A stretch of DNA of 64,000 nucleotides, taken from Croceimicrobium sp963974215. Lineage in GTDB: Bacteria > Bacteroidota > Bacteroidia > Flavobacteriales > Schleiferiaceae. Where the stretch lies: positions 248,001 to 312,000 of the forward strand of contig CAXBBL010000003.1 of assembly GCA_963974215.1 (NCBI GenBank), in the 5' to 3' direction. How positions within the stretch are numbered: position 1 is the first letter of the stretch; each line of letters starts with the position of its first letter. This document shows positions 9,202-19,100 of the stretch, one piece after another. A program made the translations under genes and the position numbers. The notes below the pieces were generated by a model that was not told the DNA's origin, did no database searches, and worked only from the letters and a program-made list of their open reading frames with translations.

Positions 9202-10035
9202 TTAGATTTCTATCGAGGCCGCTTGTAAGATTTCGTAACTATCTCCATCGTAAATGAAAGCAATAACCTCACAGTTTTCTTTAACCGCATCTGACGGAAG
9301 TACAATACTTTCGTTAAAGGTATTAGTTCCACTACTTAAGTCGATAGTGGTGCCATAGGTACCGGTAAAAGAACCGCGGAAAACATGATTATGTTCATAA
9401 TTGTCATTTACCGATTTATCGGGCATGGTTTGCGGGGAAACAATACCATTTTCCGCAAGGTATAGGCAAATTTTCACATTGGTGGCACTGAAAGTAAGAA
9501 GGGTAGATACCGAACCACTTACCGTCAAGGTAGAATTCGCAGCATTAAAACTTTCTTCTTTCAGACCGATTGAAGCTACTGGTTCTCTTAAAACTTCTTG
9601 GGAAATGATTGAGCCCCAGTCGCCTTCATTTTTAATAATATCCGAGTTTAGGTAATCGATCCGGTTAATAAAACCAACGGGTACGCCAAAAAGGTTAAAG
9701 AAGTTGAACATCTCTGTTCCTTCTGGAGTATTAAAGGCTTTCGGGTGTTTGTCGTCTGTTTTCGCCAAGTTTCCCGCATGAATACCTAAAAGAATAAGGC
9801 GGTCATGTCCATAAATTCCTTGTAACTCTTTTGCTTTCGCATTGGCCGCAGGACAGTTATTGCACTTAACCCCGGTAAACTCTTCGAGGAGGATGACATG
9901 AAGCGAATCTTGACCACCTTCAATGGGGCCACCGCCGCCACCTTCGCGTTGAATTAAGTAATCACCTTCTTCAATTTTGTCGCAAGCGCCAAGTGTTAAG
10001 GCGAGAACAGCAAGGCTTAGAAATATCTTTTTCAT
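9202..10035 (-). CDS. Omp28-like lipoprotein with CxxC thiol motif
   Basis: A 277-residue protein. The signal peptide ends in TLGAC, with Cys18 as lipidation site, and a Gly-rich linker follows (residues 32-36). Then comes the Omp28-family signature LLEEFTGVKCNNCP, with Cys58 and Cys61 in a thioredoxin-like CxxC, followed by LILLGIHAGN. The C-terminal half is beta-rich. Omp28 proteins were first described as outer-membrane proteins of Porphyromonas; their reaction is not established. It is the last gene of a leftward cluster with a DUF6029 barrel and a TlpA thioredoxin, which suggests a thiol-redox or outer-membrane role. The gap to the upstream gene is 2 bp. Confidence 0.82.
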   Translation of the reverse strand: MKKIFLSLAVLALTLGACDKIEEGDYLIQREGGGGGPIEGGQDSLHVILLEEFTGVKCNNCPAANAKAKELQGIYGHDRLILLGIHAGNLAKTDDKHPKAFNTPEGTEMFNFFNLFGVPVGFINRIDYLNSDIIKNEGDWGSIISQEVLREPVASIGLKEESFNAANSTLTVSGSVSTLLTFSATNVKICLYLAENGIVSPQTMPDKSVNDNYEHNHVFRGSFTGTYGTTIDLSSGTNTFNESIVLPSDAVKENCEVIAFIYDGDSYEILQAASIEI

Positions 10036-10037
10036 AA

Positions 10038-11720
10038 TTAAAAGTTTGTCGTTATCATCATTGAGAAGCCATTAGATGCAGGCACCACGCGGCAGATACC
10101 ACCCACACAAAATACACCTTCTTGTTGGCGTCCGTAGTTAAACTGAAACTTGGTTGTTCCACGCGTATAACCCATAGATACTAAGGGGTAATGCACTCTT
10201 AAATCTGGGTTAGGATGTCCATAATTATAGGCATCTTGTACCGCAAAAAACCATTGGGGCGCAATACTATATTCCAGTAAAAGTAAGGCCCAACTGCCAC
10301 GATCTTGATCGGTAAGCATTAACTGCGCTTCCGACCGTAAAGAGTGCTTGGGCTTTATTTTCCAAAGAATTTCAGCTACCATAGCATTAACGTAAACGAT
10401 TTCCAAACTGTTGGGATCGGAAACCAAATCATCAACCACTCCATCTAAAAGCGCGCTGCGGTTGTAGATGAAATTATAATAGCTAAAAGTTCCTTTTAGA
10501 CTCTTGTTGATTTTGGTTTTAACCTCCACGTTGAAATCTTGTGAGTATTGGATGTTTCCAAACCCAGCCCAATCATCATAACCATTTGTGCCTGAAATAG
10601 TTTGTGTCGAATCAAAGTTTAAACGGGTAATAAAATTCTTATCTAAAGCATAGCTATTGCTATAGTTCAGATTCACCAGCGTTCCATACTTTCCTCCAAT
10701 GGCAGTACCCCGATCAAATTTATAGGCGATTTCAGCTTGCATACCTGTTTCCCCGTTGGCTTGCACATTGTAGCTATACAATGCAGGCAATGCATAGGTG
10801 TGCAATTCGGCTAGTGGCGGCTGGTAGTTGATAAGGAGTTCGGTGAAATTGGCGACTCTCTCTGAGCGGAAAAGAAAGTTGTCGTAGTATTTATACCCTA
10901 AAATTATTCCTAAATTTCCTTTAGAGTAAGATCCGTTGGCATAAATGGCATGACCAGGCTTGAAAATAAAGCGGTTGCCACTATTTGGGTCTTGGGATTT
11001 ATAGGCGTATTCGCCAAAAATATTGAAGTTTCCGCTAATAAAATTTGCACGTAAAGAGGCGGCGGCAACATTTTCGGGTAAGTTATAGATAGGGTCTGTC
11101 GATTCTTGAAAACGACTTACGGCGCCGGCACCTACTATAAGATTGGTGCTGCTTCTGTTTCCTGAGAATTCATTTAGATTAAATTCTAAATCACCACCAC
11201 GTACAATACCATCTCCCGTTTCAAAGTATATTCTTTGTCTCCCTACTAAGGCTTTCGCTTTTAATCCTGGTCGTATTTCGTAAATTAAACGCAAACCATC
11301 CATGGCATTATCTAGCCCTAAGCCGCGTTCTTCATAAGTTCGGAAAATAAGTCCGCTACCAAACTGTTCGTAATAATTACCGACGGTTAAGTCTAATCCT
11401 TCGTGTTTATACCGTATAAATCGGTAAGGGATACCTTCACCTTTGAAGCCTTCGGGTAATCCAATGAGGTTATTCTGATAATTTTCATAGCGTAAACCCG
11501 CCATGAAATTACCTTTAGAATAAGTTAGATTGAGAAAGCCTGCTGCCAGTAATCTTTCGTCTGGAAAGGCCGTACCGGTAGGGTCAATTATAGTATCACG
11601 AAGGTAATATTGCGTGTTGGTCTGAAAATTCCCATGAATCTGTCCGTAATCTTTTTCTGCTTCCTGCGCGAAAGTTGAGATACCAAAAAATGAAAAAGCG
11701 AGGAATAGTATTCTTTTCAT
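10038..11720 (-). CDS. DUF6029 family outer-membrane beta-barrel protein
   Basis: A 560-residue protein with a cleavable signal peptide (ends STFAQ near residue 19). The remainder is alternating beta strands rich in aromatic residues, typical of an outer-membrane barrel, with a conserved GNYYEQFGSGLIFRTYEER segment near 115-135. It matches the DUF6029 family of Bacteroidota, which has no known function. It lies between a TlpA-type thioredoxin (26 bp upstream) and an Omp28-like lipoprotein (2 bp downstream) and is likely in one operon with both. A porin or anchor for the lipoprotein is possible but is inference. Confidence 0.75.
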   Translation of the reverse strand: MKRILFLAFSFFGISTFAQEAEKDYGQIHGNFQTNTQYYLRDTIIDPTGTAFPDERLLAAGFLNLTYSKGNFMAGLRYENYQNNLIGLPEGFKGEGIPYRFIRYKHEGLDLTVGNYYEQFGSGLIFRTYEERGLGLDNAMDGLRLIYEIRPGLKAKALVGRQRIYFETGDGIVRGGDLEFNLNEFSGNRSSTNLIVGAGAVSRFQESTDPIYNLPENVAAASLRANFISGNFNIFGEYAYKSQDPNSGNRFIFKPGHAIYANGSYSKGNLGIILGYKYYDNFLFRSERVANFTELLINYQPPLAELHTYALPALYSYNVQANGETGMQAEIAYKFDRGTAIGGKYGTLVNLNYSNSYALDKNFITRLNFDSTQTISGTNGYDDWAGFGNIQYSQDFNVEVKTKINKSLKGTFSYYNFIYNRSALLDGVVDDLVSDPNSLEIVYVNAMVAEILWKIKPKHSLRSEAQLMLTDQDRGSWALLLLEYSIAPQWFFAVQDAYNYGHPNPDLRVHYPLVSMGYTRGTTKFQFNYGRQQEGVFCVGGICRVVPASNGFSMMITTNF

Positions 11721-11745
11721 AAAACTTGCTTAGAAGGGGCTAATA

Positions 11746-12258
11746 TTACTCGCTGATTTCCTCACCGCGATTTAATTTCTCAATGAGCTCGTAAAGATGA
11801 TCCTCGTCGCCCGTCATATAGCCATTATGTTGCCAAACGATTTCTCCATTACCATCTACTAAAAAGGTATGAGGGATGTTGTTCACGTTTAGGGCTCGTT
11901 TTAGCTCTTGGTTTTCATCTAGATACACTTCGTAATCCCAACCTTGACTCGTTACAAACGGCTTTACTCTCGAGGAATTTCTCGAATCATCAACCGACAC
12001 GGCGATAAGTTTAACTCCAGATTCTTCTTGCCAATCAATGTATTGGTCATTTATCGCATTAAGCTCCAAAACGCACGGCTTACACCAAGTAGCCCAAAAA
12101 CTAATAATCATCGGCTTGCCATCATTTTCAAGGAGATTTGCATCTATCATATTGCCGCTTAGGTCTTTAAGCTGTATATTAGGGATATTATCTTGGGCTA
12201 TTGCAGCGCAAGAAAGTGTTAGAAGCAGCATCAGAGTTTTTAATAGCTTGGTGTTCAT
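11746..12258 (-). CDS. TlpA-family thiol-disulfide oxidoreductase
   Basis: A 170-residue thioredoxin-like protein. The signal peptide ends near AIAQ (residue 22); a Cys at 17 could alternatively be lipidated. The active site is WCKPC, with Cys59 and Cys62. The cis-proline segment is NNIPHTFLVD. TlpA/ResA-type proteins reduce disulfides in the periplasm, for example in cytochrome c maturation. As first gene of a leftward cluster with DUF6029 and Omp28-like genes, its partner may be the CxxC of the latter. Confidence 0.9.
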   Translation of the reverse strand: MNTKLLKTLMLLLTLSCAAIAQDNIPNIQLKDLSGNMIDANLLENDGKPMIISFWATWCKPCVLELNAINDQYIDWQEESGVKLIAVSVDDSRNSSRVKPFVTSQGWDYEVYLDENQELKRALNVNNIPHTFLVDGNGEIVWQHNGYMTGDEDHLYELIEKLNRGEEISE

Positions 12259-12336
12259 TTTTGAAAGGAATAATTTGTTTCAAGAGCAAATTAAGTATTT
12301 TCTGCGCACTTGCCACTCAAGATCACCTTTTAAAAG

Positions 12337-12413
12337 TAAGAAGTCCTCTACAAAACGATAAATATCTGCTTTGGCTAAGTCGGAAGGAAGTAAATTCAAG
12401 TGAGGACTTTTTA
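12337..12413. repeat. Long-loop inverted repeat upstream of the T9SS Omp28-like gene
   Basis: Left arm TAAGAAGTCCTC (12337-12348) pairs with right arm GAGGACTTTTTA (12402-12413); one pair is G-T. The loop is 53 bases. It could be the terminator of a small RNA or a leader structure; nothing decides between these. Confidence 0.45.
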
Positions 12414-12546
12414 ATTGTCTTTGATTTACTGGTAATAGAACTAACGTTTACCTTCTTTTTTGCAAGATTAGTCGAGCTTTTTAGCTTGAAATCTTAATTT
12501 TTAAGTAGCCCTTATTTTACATTGCCTTAATTAGGTGGAAAAATAT

Positions 12547-12576
12547 TTTGATTATCAGGGGATTTATATACTTTTA
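12547..12576 (+). promoter_or_regulatory. Probable promoter of the 12603 gene
   Basis: TTTG at 12547-12550 and TACTTTTA at 12569-12576 are 18 bp apart, which fits the Bacteroidota -33/-7 spacing. The -7 box differs from TAnnTTTG in its last base. The ATG is 26 bp further. Confidence 0.45.
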
Positions 12577-12602
12577 CGGGAAGAACAATTAGATTAAAAA
12601 TT

Positions 12603-14636
12603 ATGAAGAAAAGTTTACTAACCTTAGGGCTAGGTGTCTTAGCAACAAGCAGCTTATTTGCTCAGCTTCCAGTGAGCACTACTGCAGAAAATAAGAACGT
12701 AGTCCTAGAAGAGTTTACAGGTATTTACTGTACTTTTTGTCCTGATGGACACCTTAGAGCTGCTAACTTAGCCGCTGCAAACCCTGGTGATGTTGTATTA
12801 ATTAACATCCATGCTGGTTCATTTGCTGCTCCGGGCCCTAGTGATCCAGATTTCAGAACTACCTTTGGAACTGCTATTAATAATCAAGCGGGTGTAACTG
12901 GCTACCCAGCCGGAACCGTTAACCGTCGTTTTTTCTCAGCCTATAGCCAGTCTGGTTCAGGTACGGCAATGGGTCGTGGAGATTGGACTGCTGCTTCAGG
13001 AGTGATCCTAGCAGAGTCTTCTTATGTTAACGTGGCCTTAGAAGGTGATATTGATTTAAATACCAATACTCTTACCGTTGACGTAGAAATGTATTTTACT
13101 GCCAACCCTCCAGCAGGTGTTAGCTCAGTAAACTTGAATGTGGCTTTATTACAAAATAATATTGCTGGTCCTCAAACAGGTGGTAGTTCAAATCCGGGTC
13201 AAATGTTACCTGACGGACAATACAATCACCAACACATGTTACGCGATATGCTAACAGGTCAGTGGGGTGAAGTTATTACTACTACGACTTCTGGTACTAC
13301 AGTAACTCGTCAGTACACTTTCCCAATTCCAGCTGCTATCAATGGTATTCCTGTTTCAGTTGGTGATTTGGAAATCGCTGCATTTGTAGCTGAGGGTCAA
13401 GTTGAAATTATTTCTGGTGCTATGGGTCCTATTACGTACACGGCTCCTGCTGGTGCGATTGTAGCTGACTTAGCTGCATCTGCTGGTGCTGGTGCTCCTG
13501 CTAGTTATTGCGATCCTAACGTTACGCCAGAAATTACTGTTACTAACAATGGTAGTGTTGCCGTAAGTAACTTTGATGTTTCTTACAGCTTGAATAGTGG
13601 TGCTCCTGTAACACAAAACGTAACAGCTCCTTTAGCTGCTGGTGCCTCTACCTCTGTAACATTCCCAGGAGCTACTTTAGCGCAAGGTGAAAACGTTATA
13701 TCGTATGAGGTATCTACTGCGAATAACCCAAATTTATTTGATCTATCGAGCGCAAATAACATGGCGGCTAGTGCTACCTTAATTCAAATCCCTAACGCTC
13801 CTTTCGGTACATCGCACTTCGAAGATTTCGAGTCTTACGCTTTAGGTGGTAATGCTTTCAGTAATAGTTTGACTATTAACCCTGATGGTGCAAGATTTTT
13901 TGTGGTTGATCAAGGAGTAAACGCGACGATCAATTTTGATATTGGTGGTTACGGCAATTCAGCCAAAAGTTTACGTTGGAACTTCTACAGCATTGCAGCT
14001 GGAATCGAGTCTAGCTTACTTTACGAAAAATTAGATCTTACTGGTACTTACGATAATCGTATTGTATTTGACTATGCCCATGCTCAGTATCAAACTTCTG
14101 CCGATCAATTAGAAATTAAAGTTTCTGATGATTGCGGTGCTACTTGGTCAACTGTATTCTCTAAATCTGGTGCTGCTTTAGCTACAGGTTCGCCACAAGC
14201 AGGAAACTGGTATCCAACCGCTAGCGACTGGGCTACTGAATCAGTTGATTTATCAGCTTATAACAATACACCTGAGTTACTAATACAGTTTGTCGGCTTA
14301 TCTGATTTCGGTAACAACCTTTATGTGGATAACATCCAAGTTCAAAACAACACTTACGTTGGTTTAGAAGAAGAAGCTTTAAGTCAAGCTTTCGATTTCT
14401 ATCCTAACCCTGCAAGTGATAATTTTACTTTAAATTTTGATTTAGCCGCTTCTGCTACTGTAAGCGCTACAATCATTGATGTAACTGGAAGAGAAGTTTT
14501 AGTAATCGCTCAAGACGAAGTTCTTGAAGGTGCTAAAAGTTTAACCACTTCTGTTGCTAACCTAGAAGCTGGTGCGTATATCGTACAGGTTGAAATTAAT
14601 GGCGAAGTTTCTCAAGAGAAGCTTATCATTAAGTAG
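12603..14636 (+). CDS. Secreted Omp28-like, CARDB-like multidomain protein with T9SS type A sorting domain
   Basis: A 677-residue secreted protein. Signal peptide 1-20, ending LFA-Q. An Omp28-like domain follows (about 30-280), with the signature VVLEEFTGIYCTFCP, where Cys43 and Cys46 form a CxxC. A CARDB-like Ig domain covers about 290-395 (ITVTNNGSVAVSNFDVSYS). A jelly-roll or MAM-like beta domain starts at FEDFESYALGGN (about 408-590). The last 75 residues are a T9SS type A sorting domain starting FDFYPNPASDNF. The protein should be exported by the T9SS that includes SprA of this window. It is a paralogue of the lipoprotein at 9202-10035 and lies divergent from that cluster. Codon use is rich in GCT/GGT, suggesting high expression. 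Confidence 0.85.
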   Translation: MKKSLLTLGLGVLATSSLFAQLPVSTTAENKNVVLEEFTGIYCTFCPDGHLRAANLAAANPGDVVLINIHAGSFAAPGPSDPDFRTTFGTAINNQAGVTGYPAGTVNRRFFSAYSQSGSGTAMGRGDWTAASGVILAESSYVNVALEGDIDLNTNTLTVDVEMYFTANPPAGVSSVNLNVALLQNNIAGPQTGGSSNPGQMLPDGQYNHQHMLRDMLTGQWGEVITTTTSGTTVTRQYTFPIPAAINGIPVSVGDLEIAAFVAEGQVEIISGAMGPITYTAPAGAIVADLAASAGAGAPASYCDPNVTPEITVTNNGSVAVSNFDVSYSLNSGAPVTQNVTAPLAAGASTSVTFPGATLAQGENVISYEVSTANNPNLFDLSSANNMAASATLIQIPNAPFGTSHFEDFESYALGGNAFSNSLTINPDGARFFVVDQGVNATINFDIGGYGNSAKSLRWNFYSIAAGIESSLLYEKLDLTGTYDNRIVFDYAHAQYQTSADQLEIKVSDDCGATWSTVFSKSGAALATGSPQAGNWYPTASDWATESVDLSAYNNTPELLIQFVGLSDFGNNLYVDNIQVQNNTYVGLEEEALSQAFDFYPNPASDNFTLNFDLAASATVSATIIDVTGREVLVIAQDEVLEGAKSLTTSVANLEAGAYIVQVEINGEVSQEKLIIK

Positions 14637-14657
14637 GATTAACATATTTTAAAAAAG

Positions 14658-14700
14658 TCAGGAAGAAGCATTTTTGCCTCTTCCTGATTTTCTATTTTTA
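14658..14700 (+). terminator. Rho-independent terminator after the 12603 gene
   Basis: Stem TCAGGAAGA (14658-14666) with TCTTCCTGA (14679-14687), perfect over 9 bp, followed by TTTTCTATTTTT. Confidence 0.9.
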
Positions 14701-14722
14701 ACCTTAGTATTAATATAGCCTC

Positions 14723-15442
14723 ATGTTGAAAAGAAAATTTATAGCTCTAATACTGGCAATCGCAGCGATTGGTCCTGCTTTTGGTCAGAGTTTAGTGGTT
14801 GAAGCCTACGACAGTTTGGTTACGGGCGATGCGCTTTCCGATAACGATATCTATGGTTATGGCACGGTAAAGAATGTTTCTTCGGATACCGTTTTAGTGC
14901 GATTTAAAAGGATTGATGGTAACTACAATCTTTTAACGGATAACAATGCCATCTGTTGGGGAATCTGTTTTATAGAATCAATTTCAGTTTCTCCTCCCTC
15001 TTATTCAGTTTATTTAGCACCAGGTGATACAGCTTCGGCTAGTACACATGTTTACCCTGATCAAGACGACATCAGTAGAGAAGGAAACATTACTTATGTG
15101 TTTTTTAACTCTGATGATCCATCGGATTCTGCAGCTTATTCAGTAAAGTACAAAGTAGAAGGCAGTGGTATTTCTGTTAAGGAGATTGCGACCATGCCCG
15201 AATTATCAGTTTACCCAAATCCGGCGACAGACCGTTTGCAGGTTAACTATTCTGGACAAAGTGCAGAGAATTCTAGCTTTGAAATTATCAATTTAGTAGG
15301 ATCAAAGGTTTATTCTAAATCTTTGCAATCTGCAGAAAGTAGTTTTAATCTTAATATCACAAATTTAAATCCAGGAGTTTACTTTTGTGTTTTAAAGGTT
15401 GATAATAAGTTAGTTACTTCAAAAAAATTAGTGGTTAACTAA
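14723..15442 (+). CDS. Secreted protein with T9SS type A sorting domain
   Basis: A 239-residue protein with a signal peptide (residues 1-21, ending PAFGQ). The middle part (about 25-150) is beta-rich, with a YGYGTVKNVSSDTVLVRFKR segment, and looks like an Ig-type domain that I cannot name. The C-terminus from LSVYPNPATDRLQVNY to the end is a T9SS type A sorting domain. Export by the type IX system is therefore likely. It has its own terminators on both sides, so it is probably transcribed alone. Function is unknown. Confidence 0.8.
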   Translation: MLKRKFIALILAIAAIGPAFGQSLVVEAYDSLVTGDALSDNDIYGYGTVKNVSSDTVLVRFKRIDGNYNLLTDNNAICWGICFIESISVSPPSYSVYLAPGDTASASTHVYPDQDDISREGNITYVFFNSDDPSDSAAYSVKYKVEGSGISVKEIATMPELSVYPNPATDRLQVNYSGQSAENSSFEIINLVGSKVYSKSLQSAESSFNLNITNLNPGVYFCVLKVDNKLVTSKKLVVN

Positions 15443-15462
15443 ACATTTCACCCAAAATTTTT

Positions 15463-15492
15463 AAAAGAGCCACCTATTATGGTGGCTTTTTT
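15463..15492 (+). terminator. Rho-independent terminator before ruvA
   Basis: AGCCACC (15468-15474) pairs with GGTGGCT (15481-15487) around a 6-base loop, with A-rich left flank and T-run on the right. Confidence 0.88.
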
Positions 15493-15493
15493 G

Positions 15494-15522
15494 TTTGGTC
15501 GTGTATGAAATCAGTAATTTTG
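15494..15522 (+). promoter_or_regulatory. Promoter of ruvA-sprA
   Basis: TTTG at 15494-15497 and TAATTTTG at 15515-15522 are 17 bp apart and match the Bacteroidota -33 and -7 elements. The ruvA ATG is 51 bp after the -7 box. This is the best complete promoter in the window. Confidence 0.72.
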
Positions 15523-15573
15523 CCGTTTTTTAAAGCTAGACGACAGTTTAATTGAAGTCTATTTGAGAGAGCT

Positions 15574-16152
15574 ATGCTACATTATATTAAAGGATTTTTA
15601 GTAGAGGTCAATCCCACCACGGCTATCGTAGAGTGCAATGGGATGGGCTACGAAATTAATATTAGCTTAAATACCTATTCTGCCATTAGTGGACTTAAGG
15701 AATTACAGCTCTTTTTACACCCTATCTATAAAGAAGACTCTCAAACCCTCTATGGGTTTCATTCTAAAAAAGAATGTAGCATCTTCCAACAATTAATATC
15801 TGTTTCTGGCGTTGGGGGTAACACTGCGCGAACAATATTAAGTAGCCTAAGCCCAGCCGAAGTAATAGCAGGTGTTAGTAGAGAAGATGTAGCCATGTTG
15901 CAATCGGTAAAAGGAATAGGCCTTAAAACGGCGCAAAGAGTAATAATAGACCTAAAAGATAAATTAATTAAGCTTCACGATGATGAGCTTAGCCTACCGC
16001 AAGCCTTTGGTGTTAAAACCGAAGCTATCGCGGCTTTAGAAGTTCTAGGCTATAATGTTCGCCAAAGCGAAAGAGTATTAAATACCATTCTCAAGCAATC
16101 GCCCGATTTCACCATTGAAGAACTAATTAAAGCTGCCCTAAAGAAACTTTGA
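15574..16152 (+). CDS. ruvA: Holliday junction DNA helicase subunit RuvA
   Basis: A 192-residue protein with the RuvA layout: an N-terminal OB fold (MLHYIKGFLVEVNPTTAIVE), two helix-hairpin-helix motifs (FQQLISVSGVGGNTARTIL and LQSVKGIGLKTAQRVIIDL), and a C-terminal RuvB-binding domain (about 145-192). RuvA binds four-way junctions and loads RuvB, encoded at 7130-8155. Its stop overlaps the TTG start of sprA by 4 bases (TTGA), so translation is likely coupled. A promoter is seen upstream. Confidence 0.96.
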   Translation: MLHYIKGFLVEVNPTTAIVECNGMGYEINISLNTYSAISGLKELQLFLHPIYKEDSQTLYGFHSKKECSIFQQLISVSGVGGNTARTILSSLSPAEVIAGVSREDVAMLQSVKGIGLKTAQRVIIDLKDKLIKLHDDELSLPQAFGVKTEAIAALEVLGYNVRQSERVLNTILKQSPDFTIEELIKAALKKL

Positions 16153-19100
16153 GTCTTAAGAAATCATATCTCCTGCTCCTTCTCGCTCTAAGCTCTGTAA
16201 TGTGGTTCGCCTTTACAGGCAGAAGGGTGCGCTCTACAATGCGTAGCTCCGTTATTGGTAATATGCTTTCTGTTGCAGATACTAATGAACCCGATTCCTT
16301 AAAATACCCCTTTAAACCGGGGCAAAGTGGAGGCGTTTACGGATCAAACCCTAGCAATTATAAGGAGGACGTAGTATTTGACGCCAATTCGGGTAATTAT
16401 TTTGTTTATCAACGCTACGGCCGTTTTGCCGCTAAGTCGCCCATAGTAATGACTCCCGATGAGTACCGCAACTATGTAGCCCGTAAACAAGCCTTAGAGT
16501 ATTGGGATCAGAAAACCCAAAGTGATGCCGCCGCTAAGGCAGAAGGTAGGGATCCAGAATCTTCTTTGATTCCGCAAATTCAGGTTAATAGCCAATTATT
16601 TAATCGAGTTTTTGGTAGCAATACCATCGATATTCGTCCGCAAGGTTTTGCAGAATTAACATTTGGTGGACGCTTTCAGCAGATAGATAACCCCATTATT
16701 CCCGAGCGTAACCGAAATGTTTTCACTTTTAATTTCGATCAGCGTATTCAGATGAATGTAACGGGTAGTATCGGCGAAAAAATGCAGGTGAACGTTAACT
16801 ACGATACCGAAGCAACCTTTGCCTTCGAAAACCAAGTGAAACTAGAGTTTACCGGTGATGAAGACGATATAGTAAAAAAGCTGGAACTCGGTAATGTCAA
16901 CTTGCCCTTAAACTCATCTTTAATTACTGGAGCACAAAGCTTATTCGGGATAAAAGGACAATTCCAATTTGGGAAGTTAAATGTAACCGGGGTTTTCTCT
17001 GAGCAACGTAGTCAGTCATCTTCCATTAATATTCAGGGGGGAGCAACCACTACCGAATTTGAAATATGGGGGGATCAGTATGAAGCCAACCGCCACTATT
17101 TCTTAGCACATTATTTTAGAGATAATTACGAAGAGTTTCAGTTAAACGCCCCGCTAATAACTTCGCCCGTACAAATTACGAAAGTAGAAGTTTGGGTAAC
17201 CAATAACCGTCAGAACACTCAGGATACAAGGAATATTGTAGCCTTTATGGACTTAGGGGAGAATGAAAACTCCGCCTATAGAAATGGTCAAATCCCTGGC
17301 CCTTCAATTTTCCCTGGCAGTGGCACAGATGTTACATTTCCCGATAATCTATTGAATACTTTAAATCCCGAAGCTTTAGCCAGCCAGTATCCCGGGTTTA
17401 GAGATATATCCCAAGTCAATCAAGTTTTAAATGCTGCTGGATTTAATGAGGCTACTGAGTATGTAGAATTGGCTAATGCGAGAAAGTTAAGTCCTAATGA
17501 ATTCACCTTTCACCCACAATTAGGTTATATCTCGCTTAACACGGCTTTAAATCAAGATGAAGTTTTAGCGGTGGCATTTCAATACACCGCTGGCGGAAGA
17601 ACCTTTCAGGTAGGTGAATTTAGCACCGATGGAGTAACCCCACCCAATAACTTGGTGGTTAAAATGTTGAAGAGCTTCTTCCTCGATGTGCGCCTGCCTT
17701 CCTGGGATTTAATGATGAAGAACGTTTACTCCTTAAGTGCCTTTCAGGTGGGAGCCGACGATTTTCGTTTGCAGGTAATGTATCAAAATGATGAGACAGG
17801 TTCTCCAGTACCCTTTTTGCCTGAGAGTAATTTGCGCAGTGAGCTTTTACTGAGGGTAATGGATTTGGATCGTCTCAACCAGAATAATGATCCATTTCCG
17901 GATGGATTTTTCGATTTCATTCCCAACCAAACGATCTATCCACAAAACGGAAGGATTTTCTTCCCGGTGCTCGAGCCTTTTGGTAGCAACTTAGCGAATA
18001 AATTAGATTCAGACGAAGCACGTGATCGCTATGTTTTCCAGCAATTATACGACTCCACGCGATTTGTGGCCCAAAATGAGACGCGCCTTAATAAGTACCT
18101 GATCAAAGGGCAGTTTAAATCATCTTCTAGCAGTGAAATTCAGTTAAATGCCTTTAACATTCCGCCCGGATCCGTTTCGGTGACGGCGGGAGGAACTCGG
18201 CTTATTGAGGGGCAAGACTATTCGGTTGATTATAATCTTGGCCGCGTAAGTATTTTAAATGAAGGCATCCTTAACTCGGGCGTTCCTATTAAAGTAGATT
18301 TTGAGAACAATGCGCTTTTCAATTTCCAAACTAAAACCTTTATGGGGGTAAATGCCGAGTACCGTTTTAATGAAAACTTCAACTTAGGGGCTACGCTGGT
18401 AAACTTGAACGAAAGGCCGCTTACGCAGAAGGTAAATATTGGCGATGAACCAATTTCCAATACCATTATTGGTATGAATGGATCTTATAGTCAAGAGTCC
18501 CCCTTTTTAACCCGTATGGTAGATGCCATCCCTTTTATAGATACTAAGGAGCCTTCAAACTTCTTAGTAAGTGGTGAAGTGGCACGCATTATCCCGGGGA
18601 CTCCAAGAGGTATTGAAATTAATGGCGAGCAAACTACCTTTTTGGATGATTTTGAAAGCAGCCAAACTACTATTGATATTCGTAATCCTAATGCTTGGCG
18701 TTTAGCGAGTACCCCTTCCGGACAAATAAATTTATTTCCAGAGGCTTCAGAAAGCTCTTTGGCTTACGGTTTTAACCGTGCGCGTTTAGCTTGGTACTCT
18801 ATCGATCCACTTTTTCACAATGATGAAGCTCGAACACCAGACAACATTAGAAATGATAAAAATTTACAATCCACAAACCCTGTAAGGGAAGTATTGGTAA
18901 GTGAGGTTTTTCCTAATTTACAGTTGGACCCCTCACAGCCTCGAAATGTAGCTACCCTTGATTTAGCCTATTACCCTAAAGAAAGAGGCCCTTATAATTA
19001 TGATGTGGAACCAACTATCTATTCAGCAGGTATTAATCAAGACGGTGAGTTAAATGATCCTAGTTCACGATGGGGTGGAATAATGCGTGACATTACCGTA

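Larger units (their letters stand above)
12259..12602. other. 344-bp divergent intergenic region
   Basis: The region separates the leftward tlpA cluster from the rightward T9SS gene. It is AT-rich. Besides the promoter near the right end, it holds a 12-bp inverted repeat (12337-12348 and 12402-12413, one G-T pair) around a 53-base loop, the right arm running into T5. I found no convincing gene in it. Confidence 0.6.
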
